DNA of 64,000 nt from an uncultured Caryophanales bacterium (GTDB lineage: Bacteria; Bacillota_I; Bacilli_A; RF39; UBA660). How positions within the stretch are numbered: position 1 is the stretch's first letter; every line of letters starts with the position of its first letter. Position numbers and translations under genes: made by a program. The stretch lies in contig CAMNCL010000002.1 of the NCBI GenBank assembly GCA_946534345.1, positions 33,010-97,009 of the forward strand. Direction: 5' to 3'. The notes under the pieces are model-generated. The model was not told the origin of the DNA, searched no databases, and worked only from the letters and a program-made list of their open reading frames with translations. Positions 27,477 to 37,106 of the stretch are shown in pieces.

Positions 27477-27767
27477 TTAATCAATCAAAAGAATAGGCTC
27501 ATCATCATCTTCAGTATATGAAGTCTGAACATTTGCTATTTCAGTTTGATTAATAAATTGCGTATATTCATAATCAGGTTTTATTATTGGTATCGCAACT
27601 GTATAACCATTGTTTGGTTTCATTTCTTTATTTACAACTATCACTTGTTGAACTACATTTTGTTTTCTTCTTTCAGATTTAAAACCTTTCTTTTCAATGA
27701 TAGTAGTAATTATACCAGTAATAATTGAACATACAATAATAATTGTTAAATATAAGTATATTATCAT
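27477..27767 (-). CDS. Small single-span membrane protein next to sortase
   Basis: About 96 residues from the ATG at 27767 (GTGAG seven bases upstream; another ATG at 27776 has no room for a ribosome site). An N-terminal transmembrane helix is followed by a basic stretch (EKKGFKSERRKQN) and an acidic tail ending DDDEPILLID. The stop region overlaps the possible TTG start of the sortase gene, so the two are one operon. No sorting signal is visible; function unknown. Confidence 0.55.
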   Translation of the reverse strand: MIIYLYLTIIIVCSIITGIITTIIEKKGFKSERRKQNVVQQVIVVNKEMKPNNGYTVAIPIIKPDYEYTQFINQTEIANVQTSYTEDDDEPILLID

Positions 27768-27960
27768 ATATATCATCTCACTATCTATATTTATATTATA
27801 TTATAGATATTTAGAATTACATATATTTTACAGTATTTATTTTGTAAATAAATGTAAATATATAGTACAAAAGTGTAAAGCAATAACATAGATATTCGTA
27901 ATCACATAATATACAAAAACAACATTATAATTACATTGGTTGGGCTTTATTTTTTAGGTG

Positions 27961-27988
27961 TTTACAAATATTTTTAAAATGATATAAT
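27961..27988 (+). promoter_or_regulatory. Promoter of the arginine deiminase operon
   Basis: TTTACA (27961-27966), 16-nt spacer, TATAAT (27983-27988), about 32 bp before the GTG start of arcA. Confidence 0.6.
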
Positions 27989-28020
27989 TAATATATAAAT
28001 AATAGAATAGGAGTGGTGTT

Positions 28021-29268
28021 GTGAGTAACATACATGTTACTAGTGAAATTGGTATACTAAAAAAAGTATTATTACATCGTCCAGGTAATGAGTTATTAAA
28101 CTTAACTCCTGATACACTTGGAAGATTACTTTTTGATGATATTCCATTTCTACCTGATGCCCAAAAGGAACACGATCTTTTTGCAGCAGCATTAGAAGAT
28201 AACGGAGTTGAAGTCGTATACCTAGAAGATTTGATGGCAGATGTCATTAGAGAGAACCCTAATATTAGGGAAAAGTTTATAAAACAATTTATAGAAGAAG
28301 CAGGAATCAATACTATTAAATATCAAAACTTAGTATTTGAATATTTAGATAAGATTGAAGATCCAAAAAAATTAGTTTTAAAAACTATGGAAGGAATCCA
28401 AGTAGGAGATATTCCTAAAAAACAACGTAATGTTGAAAAAACTTTAGTTGATTTAATAGATACTCCTGATAAATTTATAGCTGATCCTATGCCAAATTTA
28501 TACTTCACAAGAGATAATTTTGCATGCGTTGGTGAAGGAGTAGATATTAATCATATGTATTCTGTGACTAGAAACAGAGAATGTATCTATGGAGAATATA
28601 TCTTTAAATATCATAAAGATTATAAGAAAACTCCTCAATATTATAATAGAAGTTATAATTGGAGAACTGAAGGTGGAGATTTATTAAATATTAATGATCA
28701 TATTATTGCGATTGGGATTAGTCAGAGAACTGAACCGGCTGCGATTGATCAATTGGCTAAGAACTTCTTCAAAGATCCTGATTGTAAGATTGATACAGTT
28801 CTTGCATTTAATATTCCAGAATCACGTGCATTTATGCATTTAGATACAGTATTTACTCAAATAGATAAATATACATTTACTTATCATCCTGGAATTATGG
28901 GAACATTACAAGTGTTTGAGATTACAGAAGGATTTGATCCAGATACATTTGAAGATTTAAATGTTAAAGAAATAAATGCTCCATTAGAAGAAATATTAGA
29001 GAAGTATTTAAAACATGAAGTAACTCTAATTCCATGTGCTGGTGGAGATAAAGTGGCAAGTGAGAGAGAACAATGGAATGATGGATCTAATACATTATGT
29101 ATTGCTCCTGGTACTGTTGTTGTCTATGATCGTAATGATGTAACTAATAAAGAACTTAAGAAAGCTGGAATTAAAGTAATTGAAATTCATGGTTCTGAAT
29201 TAGGAAGAGGACGTGGAGGTCCTAGATGTATGTCTATGCCTTTAGTTAGGGAGGATGTAAAATGGTAG
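28021..29268 (+). CDS. arcA: Arginine deiminase
   Basis: 415 residues. Hydrolyses arginine to citrulline and ammonia, step one of the ADI pathway. Starts at GTG with AGGAG upstream; the N-terminus IHVTSEIGILKKVLLHRPG is diagnostic. Later motifs are LYFTRDNFA, EGGDLL, HLDTVF and the nucleophile Cys403 in RGGPRCMSMP. It overlaps arcB by 7 nt. First gene of the arcABC-antiporter operon, which yields ATP and ammonia for acid resistance. Confidence 0.97.
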   Translation: MSNIHVTSEIGILKKVLLHRPGNELLNLTPDTLGRLLFDDIPFLPDAQKEHDLFAAALEDNGVEVVYLEDLMADVIRENPNIREKFIKQFIEEAGINTIKYQNLVFEYLDKIEDPKKLVLKTMEGIQVGDIPKKQRNVEKTLVDLIDTPDKFIADPMPNLYFTRDNFACVGEGVDINHMYSVTRNRECIYGEYIFKYHKDYKKTPQYYNRSYNWRTEGGDLLNINDHIIAIGISQRTEPAAIDQLAKNFFKDPDCKIDTVLAFNIPESRAFMHLDTVFTQIDKYTFTYHPGIMGTLQVFEITEGFDPDTFEDLNVKEINAPLEEILEKYLKHEVTLIPCAGGDKVASEREQWNDGSNTLCIAPGTVVVYDRNDVTNKELKKAGIKVIEIHGSELGRGRGGPRCMSMPLVREDVKW

Positions 29269-30254
29269 ATTTAAGAGGAAGAGATTTCTTAAAATTACTT
29301 GATTTTACTCCAACTGAAATTAAACATTTATTAAAAGTGTCTGCTACTTTAAAAAAGCAAAGACATAATCATGAATCACATATGTATTTAAAAGGCAAAC
29401 AAATAGCAATGATATTTGAAAAAGATTCAACTAGAACAAGATGTTCATTTGAAGCAGGAGCAGTAGATTTAGGAATGTCTGCTACTTACATTGGTCCTAC
29501 AGGATCACAATTAGGTAAGAAAGAGACAATTGCTGATACGGCTAGAGTTCTAGCAAGAATCTATGATGGAATTGAATATCGTGGATTTGATCAAGAAATA
29601 GTAGAAGAGTTAGCAAAATATTCAAGTGTACCAGTATGGAATGGATTAACTAATGAATTTCATCCTACACAAATGTTAGCTGACATCTTAACAGTTCAAG
29701 AACAATTTGGAGATGTTAAGGGTAAAAAGTTAGTATTCTTAGGAGATGCTAGAAACAATGTTGCTAATTCATTAATGGTTATTTGTTCTAAGCTAGGAAT
29801 GCACTTTGTTGCATGTGGACCTAGAGAATTATGGCCTAATTCTAATTTAGTAGAAACTTGTAAAGAAATAGCTAAAAAAACAGGAGCAGAATTAAGTTTT
29901 GAAGAAGATCCAATGGTTGCTACTAAAGATGCTCATGTATTATATACAGATGTTTGGGTATCTATGGGAGAACCAATGGAATTATGGGAAGAAAGAATTA
30001 AATTACTTTCACCATATCAAGTAAATATGAAATTAATAGAAAATGCTGATAATAATGTTATCTTCCTACATTGCTTACCTTCATTCCACAATACAGGAAC
30101 AACTATAGGAAAAGAGATTGAAGAAAAGTTCGGTATTAAAGAGATGGAAGTAACAGATGAAGTCTTTGAATCAAAATATTCAAAAGTATTTGAAGAAGCA
30201 GAAAATAGACTTCATACTATTAAAGCAGTAATGTTGGAGACTTTGAAAAAATGA
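29262..30254 (+). CDS. arcB: Ornithine carbamoyltransferase, catabolic
   Basis: 330 residues. Converts citrulline plus phosphate to ornithine and carbamoyl phosphate. Carbamoyl-phosphate loop is STRTRCSFE, with HPTQMLAD and the ornithine-binding HCLPSFH. The GRDFLKLLDFTPTEI start is typical. It overlaps arcA by 7 nt and arcC by 4 nt (ATGA), implying coupled translation; its TGA stop is direct evidence for the standard code. Confidence 0.97.
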   Translation: MVDLRGRDFLKLLDFTPTEIKHLLKVSATLKKQRHNHESHMYLKGKQIAMIFEKDSTRTRCSFEAGAVDLGMSATYIGPTGSQLGKKETIADTARVLARIYDGIEYRGFDQEIVEELAKYSSVPVWNGLTNEFHPTQMLADILTVQEQFGDVKGKKLVFLGDARNNVANSLMVICSKLGMHFVACGPRELWPNSNLVETCKEIAKKTGAELSFEEDPMVATKDAHVLYTDVWVSMGEPMELWEERIKLLSPYQVNMKLIENADNNVIFLHCLPSFHNTGTTIGKEIEEKFGIKEMEVTDEVFESKYSKVFEEAENRLHTIKAVMLETLKK

Positions 30255-31195
30255 GTAGAATAGTAATCGCGTTAGGTGGAAACGCATTAGGAAATTCCCC
30301 ATCAGAACAATTAAAAATAGTTAAGAACACTGCTAAAAATATTATGGATATTGTAGGAATGGGTAATGAAGTAATTATTACTCATGGAAATGGTCCTCAA
30401 GTAGGTATGATTTATAATGCCATGTCTACTTATGCATCACTAAATAATGTTGAACCAATGCCATTTGCTGAATGTGGAGCAATGAGTGAAGGATATATTG
30501 GTTATCATTTACAACAGGCTATTCAAAAAGAAATAGAAAAGCGTAAGATGCGTCGTAAATGTGTCACAATAGCTACGCAAGTAGTAGTAGATAAGAATGA
30601 TAAAGCATTTAATAATCCTACTAAACCAATTGGAGAATTCTTAACTAAGGCTGATGCCAAAAGATTAGCTAGTATTAATCACTGTACTTATAAAGAAGAT
30701 TCAGGTAGAGGTTATAGAAGAGTAATAGCTTCACCTAAACCTCAAAGTATAGTTGAATTAAAAACAATTGAAAACTTACTTGCTGATAGAAATATAGTAA
30801 TTGCCTGTGGAGGTGGAGGAGTACCTGTTATTGAAACAGCTCCAAAACACTACAAAGGTGTAGATGCAGTTATAGATAAAGATAAAACTAGTGCTTTACT
30901 TGCTAAAGAAGTTGGAGCTGATATTTTATTAATATTAACTGCTGTAGAACAAGTAAAAATTAATTTTAATAAACCAAATGAAAAATCACTTTCTGAGTTA
31001 TCAGTAGCTGATGCTAAAACATATATGGAAAGTGGAGAATTCGGGGAAGGTTCAATGCTTCCAAAAGTAGAAGCATGTCTTGATTTCATTGAACATACTA
31101 GAGGAGATCAAGAAGCAATTATTACGTCTCTAACTAAAGCTAAAAAAGCTTTAGAGGGAAAAAATGGTACCCATATAAAAAGGAGGTTTAATTAA
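30251..31195 (+). CDS. arcC: Carbamate kinase
   Basis: 314 residues, full length. Makes ATP from carbamoyl phosphate and ADP, the energy-yielding step of the ADI pathway. The N-terminal IVIALGGNALG is the amino-acid-kinase glycine loop, followed by THGNGPQVG and the GGGGVPV loop. Overlaps arcB by ATGA and the antiporter gene by one base. Confidence 0.97.
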   Translation: MSRIVIALGGNALGNSPSEQLKIVKNTAKNIMDIVGMGNEVIITHGNGPQVGMIYNAMSTYASLNNVEPMPFAECGAMSEGYIGYHLQQAIQKEIEKRKMRRKCVTIATQVVVDKNDKAFNNPTKPIGEFLTKADAKRLASINHCTYKEDSGRGYRRVIASPKPQSIVELKTIENLLADRNIVIACGGGGVPVIETAPKHYKGVDAVIDKDKTSALLAKEVGADILLILTAVEQVKINFNKPNEKSLSELSVADAKTYMESGEFGEGSMLPKVEACLDFIEHTRGDQEAIITSLTKAKKALEGKNGTHIKRRFN

Positions 31196-32649
31196 TGGCT
31201 ACTAAAAAAGGGAGAGGTAATCGTAAAAAGAGAGAGTCATTTTCACTTTCAGCATTTACAATTATCTTAATTATTACGTTTATTTTAGGTGCTATAACTC
31301 ATTTTTTACCAAAAGCACTAATGGTAGGGGATGAATTAGTAAATGGTAGTGGTGTTGTACCCGCAACATTATCACAAACTTTAATGGCACCAATCTTAGG
31401 ATTTGCTGATGCAATCGATATCTGTCTATTCGTTTTAGTTTTAGGAGCATTCTTAAAAATAGTTAATAAAACTGAAGCAATTGAAGATGGAGTAGAAGTA
31501 TTAGTAAGAAAACTAAAGGGAAGAGAATTAGTATTAATTCCAGTATTAATGTTTATTTTCTCAATTGGTGGAACTACTTATGGAATGCTTGAAGAAACAG
31601 TTGGTTTCTATGCATTGTTGTCTGCTGCTATGGTTATGGCAGGAATGGATACAGTAGTTGCTTCTGCAGTTGTATTATTAGGTGCTGGATCTGGAGTTTT
31701 GGGTTCAACTATTAATCCATTTGCAGTAGGTGCAGCAGTTGCAGCACTTCCAAAAGGAATGGAAGTTAATCAAGGTATTATTATTGCATTAGGAGTTGCA
31801 CTTTGGTTAACAACTTATATTATTAGTACAATGTTTGTAATGGCTTATGCTAGAAAAGTAATGAAAAAGAAAGGTTCAATTTTATCAGCTTCTGAGAAAA
31901 AAGCTATGATTGAAACTTATGGAGATGATAATGAAGAACCAGTTACTAAATTAAAAAAGAATCAAAAATGGACTTTAATCTTCTTCGGATTAACATTCGT
32001 TATTATGATTATTGGATTTATTCCATGGGAAGAATTTGGAATCACATTCTTTAACTTTACAGGTCTAGTTACAGGAGCACCACTAGGACAATGGTACTTC
32101 AATGAATCAACTTTATGGTTCGCAATTATGACTGTAATTATTGGTTTAATTAACCATATGCATGAACATGACTTTGTAGAAACATTCATCGATGGTGCAG
32201 ATGACATGGTAGGAGTTATTTTAGTTATCGCACTTGCTCGTGGAGCATCTGTATTAATGACTCAAACACATTTAGATAATTATATTATTTATAATGCTGC
32301 TGAAGCATTAAAGAATGTACCAGCTATAGTATTTGCTCCAGTTAATTACATCTTACACGTTGGATTATCAGTACTTGTTCCATCATCATCAGGTTTAGCA
32401 TCACTTTCTACACCAATTATGGGACCTTTAGCTGCTAACTTAAATTTATCAGTTGAAACTACTATAATGGAAATGGTTGCTGCTAATGGTTTAGTAAATC
32501 TATTTACACCAACATGTGGTGCTATAATGGGTGGACTTGCACTAGCTAAAGTAGAATATACTACTTGGTTAAAATGGGTATGGAAAGTAATTCTAGTAAT
32601 TGCTCTAGTAAATATCGTTATTTTAACAGCCGCAATGTTAATTTTATAA
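31195..32649 (+). CDS. YfcC-family basic amino acid antiporter (arginine/ornithine exchanger of the ADI operon)
   Basis: 484 residues with about 11-12 membrane helices after a basic start (KKGRGNRKKRES). GGTTYGMLEETVGFY and SGVLGSTINPFAVG are typical of the YfcC/C4-dicarboxylate-like family, which replaces classical ArcD in many Firmicutes. Position as fourth gene of the arc operon, overlapping arcC, points to arginine/ornithine exchange; this is inferred from context. A terminator follows. Confidence 0.88.
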   Translation: MATKKGRGNRKKRESFSLSAFTIILIITFILGAITHFLPKALMVGDELVNGSGVVPATLSQTLMAPILGFADAIDICLFVLVLGAFLKIVNKTEAIEDGVEVLVRKLKGRELVLIPVLMFIFSIGGTTYGMLEETVGFYALLSAAMVMAGMDTVVASAVVLLGAGSGVLGSTINPFAVGAAVAALPKGMEVNQGIIIALGVALWLTTYIISTMFVMAYARKVMKKKGSILSASEKKAMIETYGDDNEEPVTKLKKNQKWTLIFFGLTFVIMIIGFIPWEEFGITFFNFTGLVTGAPLGQWYFNESTLWFAIMTVIIGLINHMHEHDFVETFIDGADDMVGVILVIALARGASVLMTQTHLDNYIIYNAAEALKNVPAIVFAPVNYILHVGLSVLVPSSSGLASLSTPIMGPLAANLNLSVETTIMEMVAANGLVNLFTPTCGAIMGGLALAKVEYTTWLKWVWKVILVIALVNIVILTAAMLIL

Positions 32650-32657
32650 TTATAAAA

Positions 32658-32687
32658 AAATATTTACTTTTTAGTAAATATTTTTAA
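32658..32687 (+). terminator. Terminator of the arc operon
   Basis: 11-bp perfect stem AAATATTTACT/AGTAAATATTT with T-loop and T tail. Confidence 0.8.
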
Positions 32688-32704
32688 TATACGAAGGTGA
32701 CATA

Positions 32705-33418
32705 ATGAAAAAATATTTAATACTTCTAATAATACCTTTATTACTTACTGGATGTAGTAATAGAGAAGATAAACTTATAATGGCTACTGAAGCATCATTT
32801 GCTCCATATGAATATTACTCAGATGGAGAAATAAAAGGAGTAGATGTTGACATAATGAGAGAAGTTGCTAAAAGACTTGGTAAAGAATTAAAGATAAAAG
32901 ATGTAGCTTTTGATTCTATTATTGCTGAAGTTAAAACAAAAAAATCAGATGTAGGAGCTGCTGGTATATCTTATACTCCAGAAAGAGCTAAACAAGTAGA
33001 TTTTTCAATTCCTTATATTGAATCAAATCAAGTTATTGTTGTAAAGAAAAATTCAACTATTAAAAAACCAAAAGATTTAAAAAATATAAAAGTAGCAGTT
33101 CAATTAGGAACAGTAGCTGATAGTACTTTATCAGATGAATATCCTAAAGTAACACTAGTTAGAGAAAAGAAATTTATTGCAGCTATACAAGATTTAAAAG
33201 ATAATAAAGTAAATGCTGTAGTAATGGATTATTTACCTGCTACTAGATTAATTGATAGTAGTTTAAAAATATTAGATGATCCAGTCGCAACAGATGAATA
33301 TTCAGTAATAGTAGATAAAGGAAATACAGAATTATTAGATGTAATTAATGAAGTTATAGAAGACTTGAAAGAAGAAGGAAAAATAGATGAATATCTATTA
33401 AAACATGTAGGTGATTAA
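32705..33418 (+). CDS. Amino acid ABC transporter substrate-binding lipoprotein
   Basis: 237 residues. The lipoprotein signal LLLTGC puts the lipidated Cys at 17. The mature part is a bacterial SBP family 3 domain: ATEASFAPYEY near the start, GVDVDIMREVAKRLG, and AAGISYTPERAKQVDFS. It binds polar amino acids; adjacency to the arc operon suggests arginine or a related substrate. AAGGTG precedes the ATG. First of a three-gene uptake system. Confidence 0.9.
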   Translation: MKKYLILLIIPLLLTGCSNREDKLIMATEASFAPYEYYSDGEIKGVDVDIMREVAKRLGKELKIKDVAFDSIIAEVKTKKSDVGAAGISYTPERAKQVDFSIPYIESNQVIVVKKNSTIKKPKDLKNIKVAVQLGTVADSTLSDEYPKVTLVREKKFIAAIQDLKDNKVNAVVMDYLPATRLIDSSLKILDDPVATDEYSVIVDKGNTELLDVINEVIEDLKEEGKIDEYLLKHVGD

Positions 33419-33419
33419 T

Positions 33420-34106
33420 ATGAATATAATAGATAGTTTTTATCAATCAGTTATTTATGATGGACGTTGGAAGTTTATTTTAGAAGGATTAGCTAATACT
33501 TGTATTATTGCCTTAGGAGCGGTTGTACTTGGAGTAATAATTGGTTCTATTGTAGCTTTAATTAGAAATTATCATGATCATTCTAATAAATTAAAAGTAT
33601 TAAACTTTCTAGCTAAAGCATATACAGATATAATTAGAGGAACACCTTCTACATTACAATTAATGATTATTTATTATATTATTTTTGGTAGTGTAGATGT
33701 AAATATAGTTATAGTAGGTATACTTGCTTTTGGAATCAATTCTGGGGCTTATGTAGCTGAAATAATAAGAGCAGGAGTTAATTCCATTGATAAAGGGCAA
33801 ATGGAAGCAGGATACGCTTTAGGATTATCTTATAAGCAAATTATATTTAGTATAATCTTTCCTCAAGCAATAAAAAATGTTTTACCAGCATTAGGTAATG
33901 AATTTATAACACTAGTTAAAGAAACATCAATAGGAGCTTACATTGGTATTGTAGAGTTAACAAAAGCAAGTGATATAATTGCATCTCGTACTTATGACTA
34001 TTTCTTCCCATTAATGTTAATTGCACTTATCTATTTAACAATAACATTTATTCTTACTAAATTAATAAGTAGAATGGAGGTTAGATTAAATCATGCTAGA
34101 AGTTAG
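33420..34106 (+). CDS. Polar amino acid ABC transporter permease
   Basis: 228 residues from the ATG at 33420 (AGGTGATTAAT upstream; the GTG at 33411 is inside that ribosome site). Five to six helices; the EAA loop reads EAGYALGLSYKQIIFSIIFPQA, and RGTPSTLQLMIIYY is the His/Glu/Gln family hallmark. Overlaps the ATPase gene by 14 nt. Confidence 0.92.
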   Translation: MNIIDSFYQSVIYDGRWKFILEGLANTCIIALGAVVLGVIIGSIVALIRNYHDHSNKLKVLNFLAKAYTDIIRGTPSTLQLMIIYYIIFGSVDVNIVIVGILAFGINSGAYVAEIIRAGVNSIDKGQMEAGYALGLSYKQIIFSIIFPQAIKNVLPALGNEFITLVKETSIGAYIGIVELTKASDIIASRTYDYFFPLMLIALIYLTITFILTKLISRMEVRLNHARS

Positions 34107-34824
34107 AAATTTAAAAAAGTCGTTTGGAGATAAAAAAGTCTTAAAAGGAATTGATTTAAAAATAGATAAAGGCGAAGTACTTGGTATAATTGGACCAAGT
34201 GGATGTGGTAAATCAACACTACTTAGATGTATTAATCTATTAGAAGAACCAACGTCAGGAGAAATATTTTATAATGAAGAGAAATATGATAGATCAAAGA
34301 ATCTAAGCAATTATCGTAGAGAAGTGGGAATGGTCTTTCAACAATTTAATTTGTTTCCACACTTAACAGTAATGGAAAATATTACTTTAGCTCCTTTGAA
34401 ACTAGGTATATTAACAAAAGATGAAGCGGTAAAAGCAGCCAAAAGATATTTAAAGAAAATAGATCTTTTAGACAAAGCGGATTTTTATCCAAATGAATTA
34501 TCTGGAGGTCAAAAACAAAGAGTCGCAATCTGTAGAACTCTAATTATGAATCCAAAAGTAATTCTATTTGATGAACCAACTTCTGCACTTGATCCAGAAA
34601 TGATAGGAGAAGTTACTAAACTAATGAGAGATATTAAAGATACTGATTTTAATATGACAATGATTATAGTTTCTCATGAAATGAAGTTTATTAAAGATTT
34701 CTGTTCAAGAGTAGTATTTCTAGATGAAGGTAAAGTAATAGAAGATGGTACTCCTAATCAAATATTTAACCATCCAAAAGATGAAAAATTACAGAAGTTC
34801 TTATCAAAGATAAATACAATTTAA
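34093..34824 (+). CDS. Polar amino acid ABC transporter ATPase
   Basis: 243 residues. Walker A GPSGCGKST, Q-loop VFQQFNLFPHLTV, signature LSGGQKQR, Walker B ILFDEPTSALDPE and switch His in VSHEM. Closest in layout to GlnQ/ArtP-type ATPases. Translation is coupled to the permease gene. A terminator follows. Confidence 0.93.
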   Translation: MLEVRNLKKSFGDKKVLKGIDLKIDKGEVLGIIGPSGCGKSTLLRCINLLEEPTSGEIFYNEEKYDRSKNLSNYRREVGMVFQQFNLFPHLTVMENITLAPLKLGILTKDEAVKAAKRYLKKIDLLDKADFYPNELSGGQKQRVAICRTLIMNPKVILFDEPTSALDPEMIGEVTKLMRDIKDTDFNMTMIIVSHEMKFIKDFCSRVVFLDEGKVIEDGTPNQIFNHPKDEKLQKFLSKINTI

Positions 34825-34841
34825 TTATTTTGTGTTTTTTG

Positions 34842-34875
34842 GAACAGATATTTAACACTTTATCTGTTCTTTTTG
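34842..34875 (+). terminator. Terminator of the amino acid ABC operon
   Basis: Perfect 9-bp stem GAACAGATA/TATCTGTTC, 10-nt loop, T tail. Confidence 0.85.
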
Positions 34876-34921
34876 TTTACTAAAGAGATTTTTGTGATAA
34901 AATTAATATAGGTGATGATAT

Positions 34922-35329
34922 ATGAATAAGAAAGGTTTTACTATGGTTGAATTATTAGCTGCTATAGTCATTTTAAGTATTTTATCAGGTTTTGGTATGA
35001 TGACATTCTTTAGTTATCGTGATAGAGCGGCAAAGAAAACTTATAGACTATTACATGAAGGAGTAGCTCAAGCAGCAGAAAATTACTTTATGGACACTAT
35101 TGGTGCACAAAGTGTAACTGTTGCTGAATTAGTAGAGGGTAATTATTTAGATACTGCTAAAGACCCATATAATAAAGATGGAGTATGTACTGGAACAGTT
35201 GAAAGAATAAACCTTAAGAAACAAGCTGGTGATGCAATAGAAGAATATTCTTATAGAGTTAAATTGAAATGTAGTAAGGGTTGTGAATGCAAAATATATC
35301 CTACTAAGACATCTTGTGGTACTTGTTAG
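34922..35329 (+). CDS. Small type IV prepilin-like protein
   Basis: 135 residues. MNKKGFTMVELL is a canonical prepilin signal (Gly-1, Phe+1, Glu+5), followed by a hydrophobic helix to ~30 and a short globular head with GVAQAAENYFMD. The C-terminal 30 residues contain six Cys (CSKGCEC...CGTC), unusual for a pilin and perhaps disulfide-locked. The ATG follows ATAGGTGATGAT. No pilus assembly genes are near. The acyl-CoA synthetase starts eight bases after its stop. Confidence 0.8.
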   Translation: MNKKGFTMVELLAAIVILSILSGFGMMTFFSYRDRAAKKTYRLLHEGVAQAAENYFMDTIGAQSVTVAELVEGNYLDTAKDPYNKDGVCTGTVERINLKKQAGDAIEEYSYRVKLKCSKGCECKIYPTKTSCGTC

Positions 35330-35337
35330 GAGAAAAT

Positions 35338-37089
35338 ATGAGATTTTTAAATAACTTATATTTGAAACTTTTTAAAAATAAAAAGAAAGATAAAGTATGG
35401 TTAGATTTTTATTCTAGAGAGAATAATACTATTAAATTCACCAATAAATCGATTTATAACTATTTAATAGACGAAGTAGGAGAAGATAAGAACTTTATTG
35501 CGCTAAACTATTTTGAAAATAGGATTACTTATAATGAATTCTTTAATAATATTAATATTTGTGCAAGAGCATTACGTAGTTATGGAGTAAAACAAGGTGA
35601 TATAGTTACTATTTGTCTACCTAATATGCCTGAAGCTTTGTACGTATTTTATGCATGTAATAAAATTGGTGCTATTGCAGACATGGTTCATCCATTAAGT
35701 AGCCCAGAACAAATAAAATACTATTTAAATGAAAGTAAAAGTAGATATTTGTTCTTAGTAGATTTTGACTATGAAAAATTTGAAAATGTAATTCCAGAAA
35801 CTTTAGTATATAAAACAATCTTAGTATCACCCAAATTAAGTATGCCTGCCGGATTAAATCTTGGTTATACTTTAACTAGATCAATTCGTACTAAAAGGCC
35901 TAAAATGAGTGATACTGATTATATGCGTTGGAATGATTTTATGCTTAGAGGAGTAGCCTATAAGAAAGAGTATTCTGCTCTTGTCAGAAAGAATGATACA
36001 GCTATTATTCTTCATAGTGGAGGTACTACTGGTTCTCCTAAAGGAATAATGATTTCCAATTATAGTTTTAATGCGCTAGCAAGACAATCTGCAGTAAATG
36101 TTATTAATGTTCGTCCTAAAGATAAAATAGTAACTATCTTACCAATCTTTCATGGATTTGGTTTAGGAGTTTGTGTACATACACCATTATGTTTAAAAGT
36201 AGAAACAATTTTAATGCCAGAGTATGATGCCAAAAGATTTTATAAGATATGGAAATATGATAAACCAAATGTTATTTTAGGAGTACCTACATTATGGGAA
36301 AGTATGATTAATAATGAGAAATTTGCTGATGTAGATATGAGTGGTTTAAAGTACATTGTCAGTGGAGGAGACCATTTATCTGTAAGTGCTGAAGAGAGAA
36401 TTAATAAATTCTTAGAGGAACATGGTGCTAAGGTTAAAATAGCAAAAGGTTATGGTATGACTGAATCAGTTGCTGCTACTGCATATACATTCCCAGATGT
36501 AAATGAACCAGGAAGTATTGGTATACCCATGGTTGGTAATGAATATCAGATTTGTGATGTAGAGACAGGTAAAGCTGTTCCTAATGGTACAGAAGGAGAA
36601 ATATGTGTTCATGGACCAACTCTAATGAAAGGATATTTAAACAATCCAAAAGAGACTAAACACATGTTACGTATGCACGATGATGGAAAAGTTTGGTTAC
36701 ATACCGGAGATATTGGATATATATCTGATAAAGGAATTATATTCTATACACAACGTTTAAAAAGAATGTTAATAGTATCAGGATTTAATGTATATCCAAG
36801 TATGATAGAAGAAGTATTAGAGTCTCATAAAGCTATAAAACAAGCTTGTGTAATAGGAATACCTCATCCATATAAAGTACAAGTCCCTAAAGCTTTTATA
36901 GTCCTAAACGAAGGATTTAAATTTGATAAAAAACTTGAAAAGGAATTAAAAGAAAACTGTCGAAATACATTAGCGGTATTCTCAGTTCCAAAAGAATTTG
37001 AAATAAGAACTGAATTACCAAAAACAATGTATAATAAAATAGATTATAAAAAATTAGAAAAGGAGGAAGAAGGTAAAACTAAAAAGTAG
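35338..37089 (+). CDS. AMP-binding acyl-CoA synthetase (long-chain fatty-acid-CoA ligase type)
   Basis: 583 residues from the ATG at 35338 (AGGAG five bases upstream; a GTG at 35314 lies inside the previous gene). Adenylation motifs: P-loop ILHSGGTTGSPKGI, GYGMTES, LHTGDIGY and the hinge RLKRMLIVSGFNVYPS, with a C-terminal Lys in LPKTMYNKIDYK. It activates a carboxylate with ATP and links it to CoA. Substrate is unproven; the long-chain group fits best. Confidence 0.85.
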   Translation: MRFLNNLYLKLFKNKKKDKVWLDFYSRENNTIKFTNKSIYNYLIDEVGEDKNFIALNYFENRITYNEFFNNINICARALRSYGVKQGDIVTICLPNMPEALYVFYACNKIGAIADMVHPLSSPEQIKYYLNESKSRYLFLVDFDYEKFENVIPETLVYKTILVSPKLSMPAGLNLGYTLTRSIRTKRPKMSDTDYMRWNDFMLRGVAYKKEYSALVRKNDTAIILHSGGTTGSPKGIMISNYSFNALARQSAVNVINVRPKDKIVTILPIFHGFGLGVCVHTPLCLKVETILMPEYDAKRFYKIWKYDKPNVILGVPTLWESMINNEKFADVDMSGLKYIVSGGDHLSVSAEERINKFLEEHGAKVKIAKGYGMTESVAATAYTFPDVNEPGSIGIPMVGNEYQICDVETGKAVPNGTEGEICVHGPTLMKGYLNNPKETKHMLRMHDDGKVWLHTGDIGYISDKGIIFYTQRLKRMLIVSGFNVYPSMIEEVLESHKAIKQACVIGIPHPYKVQVPKAFIVLNEGFKFDKKLEKELKENCRNTLAVFSVPKEFEIRTELPKTMYNKIDYKKLEKEEEGKTKK

Positions 37090-37106
37090 TATCCCTTCTT
37101 TTTTAT

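Noticed and set aside
27697..27891. Plus-strand frame between the sortase operon and arcA
   Set aside because: AT-rich, no ribosome site, overlaps the real minus-strand small membrane gene.
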